From contig JAIZWN010000415.1 in assembly GCA_020443945.1 (NCBI GenBank), forward strand, positions 1 through 5,407: a stretch of DNA of 5,407 nt, given 5' to 3'. The notes under the pieces were generated by a model that saw only the letters and a program-made list of their open reading frames with translations, was not told where the DNA came from and ran no database searches. Position 1 is the first letter of the stretch. Every line of letters starts with the position of its first letter. Of the stretch, positions 5,353 through 5,407 are shown one piece after another. The stretch is from Candidatus Thiosymbion ectosymbiont of Robbea hypermnestra (lineage in GTDB: Bacteria; Pseudomonadota; Gammaproteobacteria; Chromatiales; Chromatiaceae). A program made the translations under genes and the position numbers.

Positions 5353-5407
5353 TGACGGCCAACCGGCGCCTTACCCATGACCCACGATCCCTTTGTGGCT
5401 TGGTGTC

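Noticed and set aside
1..5407. CRISPR array, tRNA or rRNA genes
   Set aside because: No regularly spaced direct repeats, no cloverleaf with a TTCGA-type T-loop, and no rRNA motifs were seen on either strand.

Overview
The window is GC-rich bacterial chromosome apart from an AT-richer block near 4700-5155. It looks proteobacterial, most likely a Gamma- or Betaproteobacterium. The grounds are KdsD, a Gram-negative lipopolysaccharide (Kdo) enzyme; a WbpE-like sugar aminotransferase; and several short intergenic palindromes of the kind common in those genomes. Genus cannot be judged from this sequence.

Layout. From 3282 down to 147 on the minus strand run three genes: a GT60-type GlcNAc-transferase-like glycosyltransferase (1984-3282), a DegT/DnrJ/EryC1/StrS PLP-dependent sugar aminotransferase close to WbpE (814-1917), and purE (147-653, GTG start with a strong GAGGAG ribosome binding site). 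The first two are 66 bp apart and plausibly co-transcribed. The 160 bp before purE contains a possible 24-codon small ORF. Divergent from the glycosyltransferase, across a 191 bp intergenic region, is kdsD (3474-4451, plus strand), complete with SIS and paired CBS domains but without its usual kdsC-lptCAB neighbours. Convergent with kdsD, after a repeat-bearing gap, is a minus-strand pair with overlapping reading frames, DUF4258 (4915-5154) and DUF2283 (4704-4931), with a toxin-antitoxin-like layout and a base composition unlike its neighbours.

The intergenic regions are rich in palindromes. There is a TAGGATG...CATCCTA element at 10-58, an imperfect hairpin at 4570-4637, and a near-perfect 20 bp inverted repeat at 5173-5237 that resembles REP/IS200-type (RAYT-associated) palindromes. 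Further stem-loops lie at 5271-5297 and 5311-5352.

How the genes fit together. KdsD makes arabinose 5-phosphate for Kdo. The aminotransferase probably makes an amino-nucleotide sugar. The GT60-like enzyme probably transfers a sugar to a surface polysaccharide or another acceptor. Together they suggest a small cell-surface glycan locus next to a housekeeping purine gene, flanked by a mobile-looking DUF pair. No complete, clearly new system is evident. The most distinctive items are the bacterial GT60 homologue paired with the aminotransferase, the DUF4258/DUF2283 pair behind a REP-like palindrome, and the small ORF before purE.
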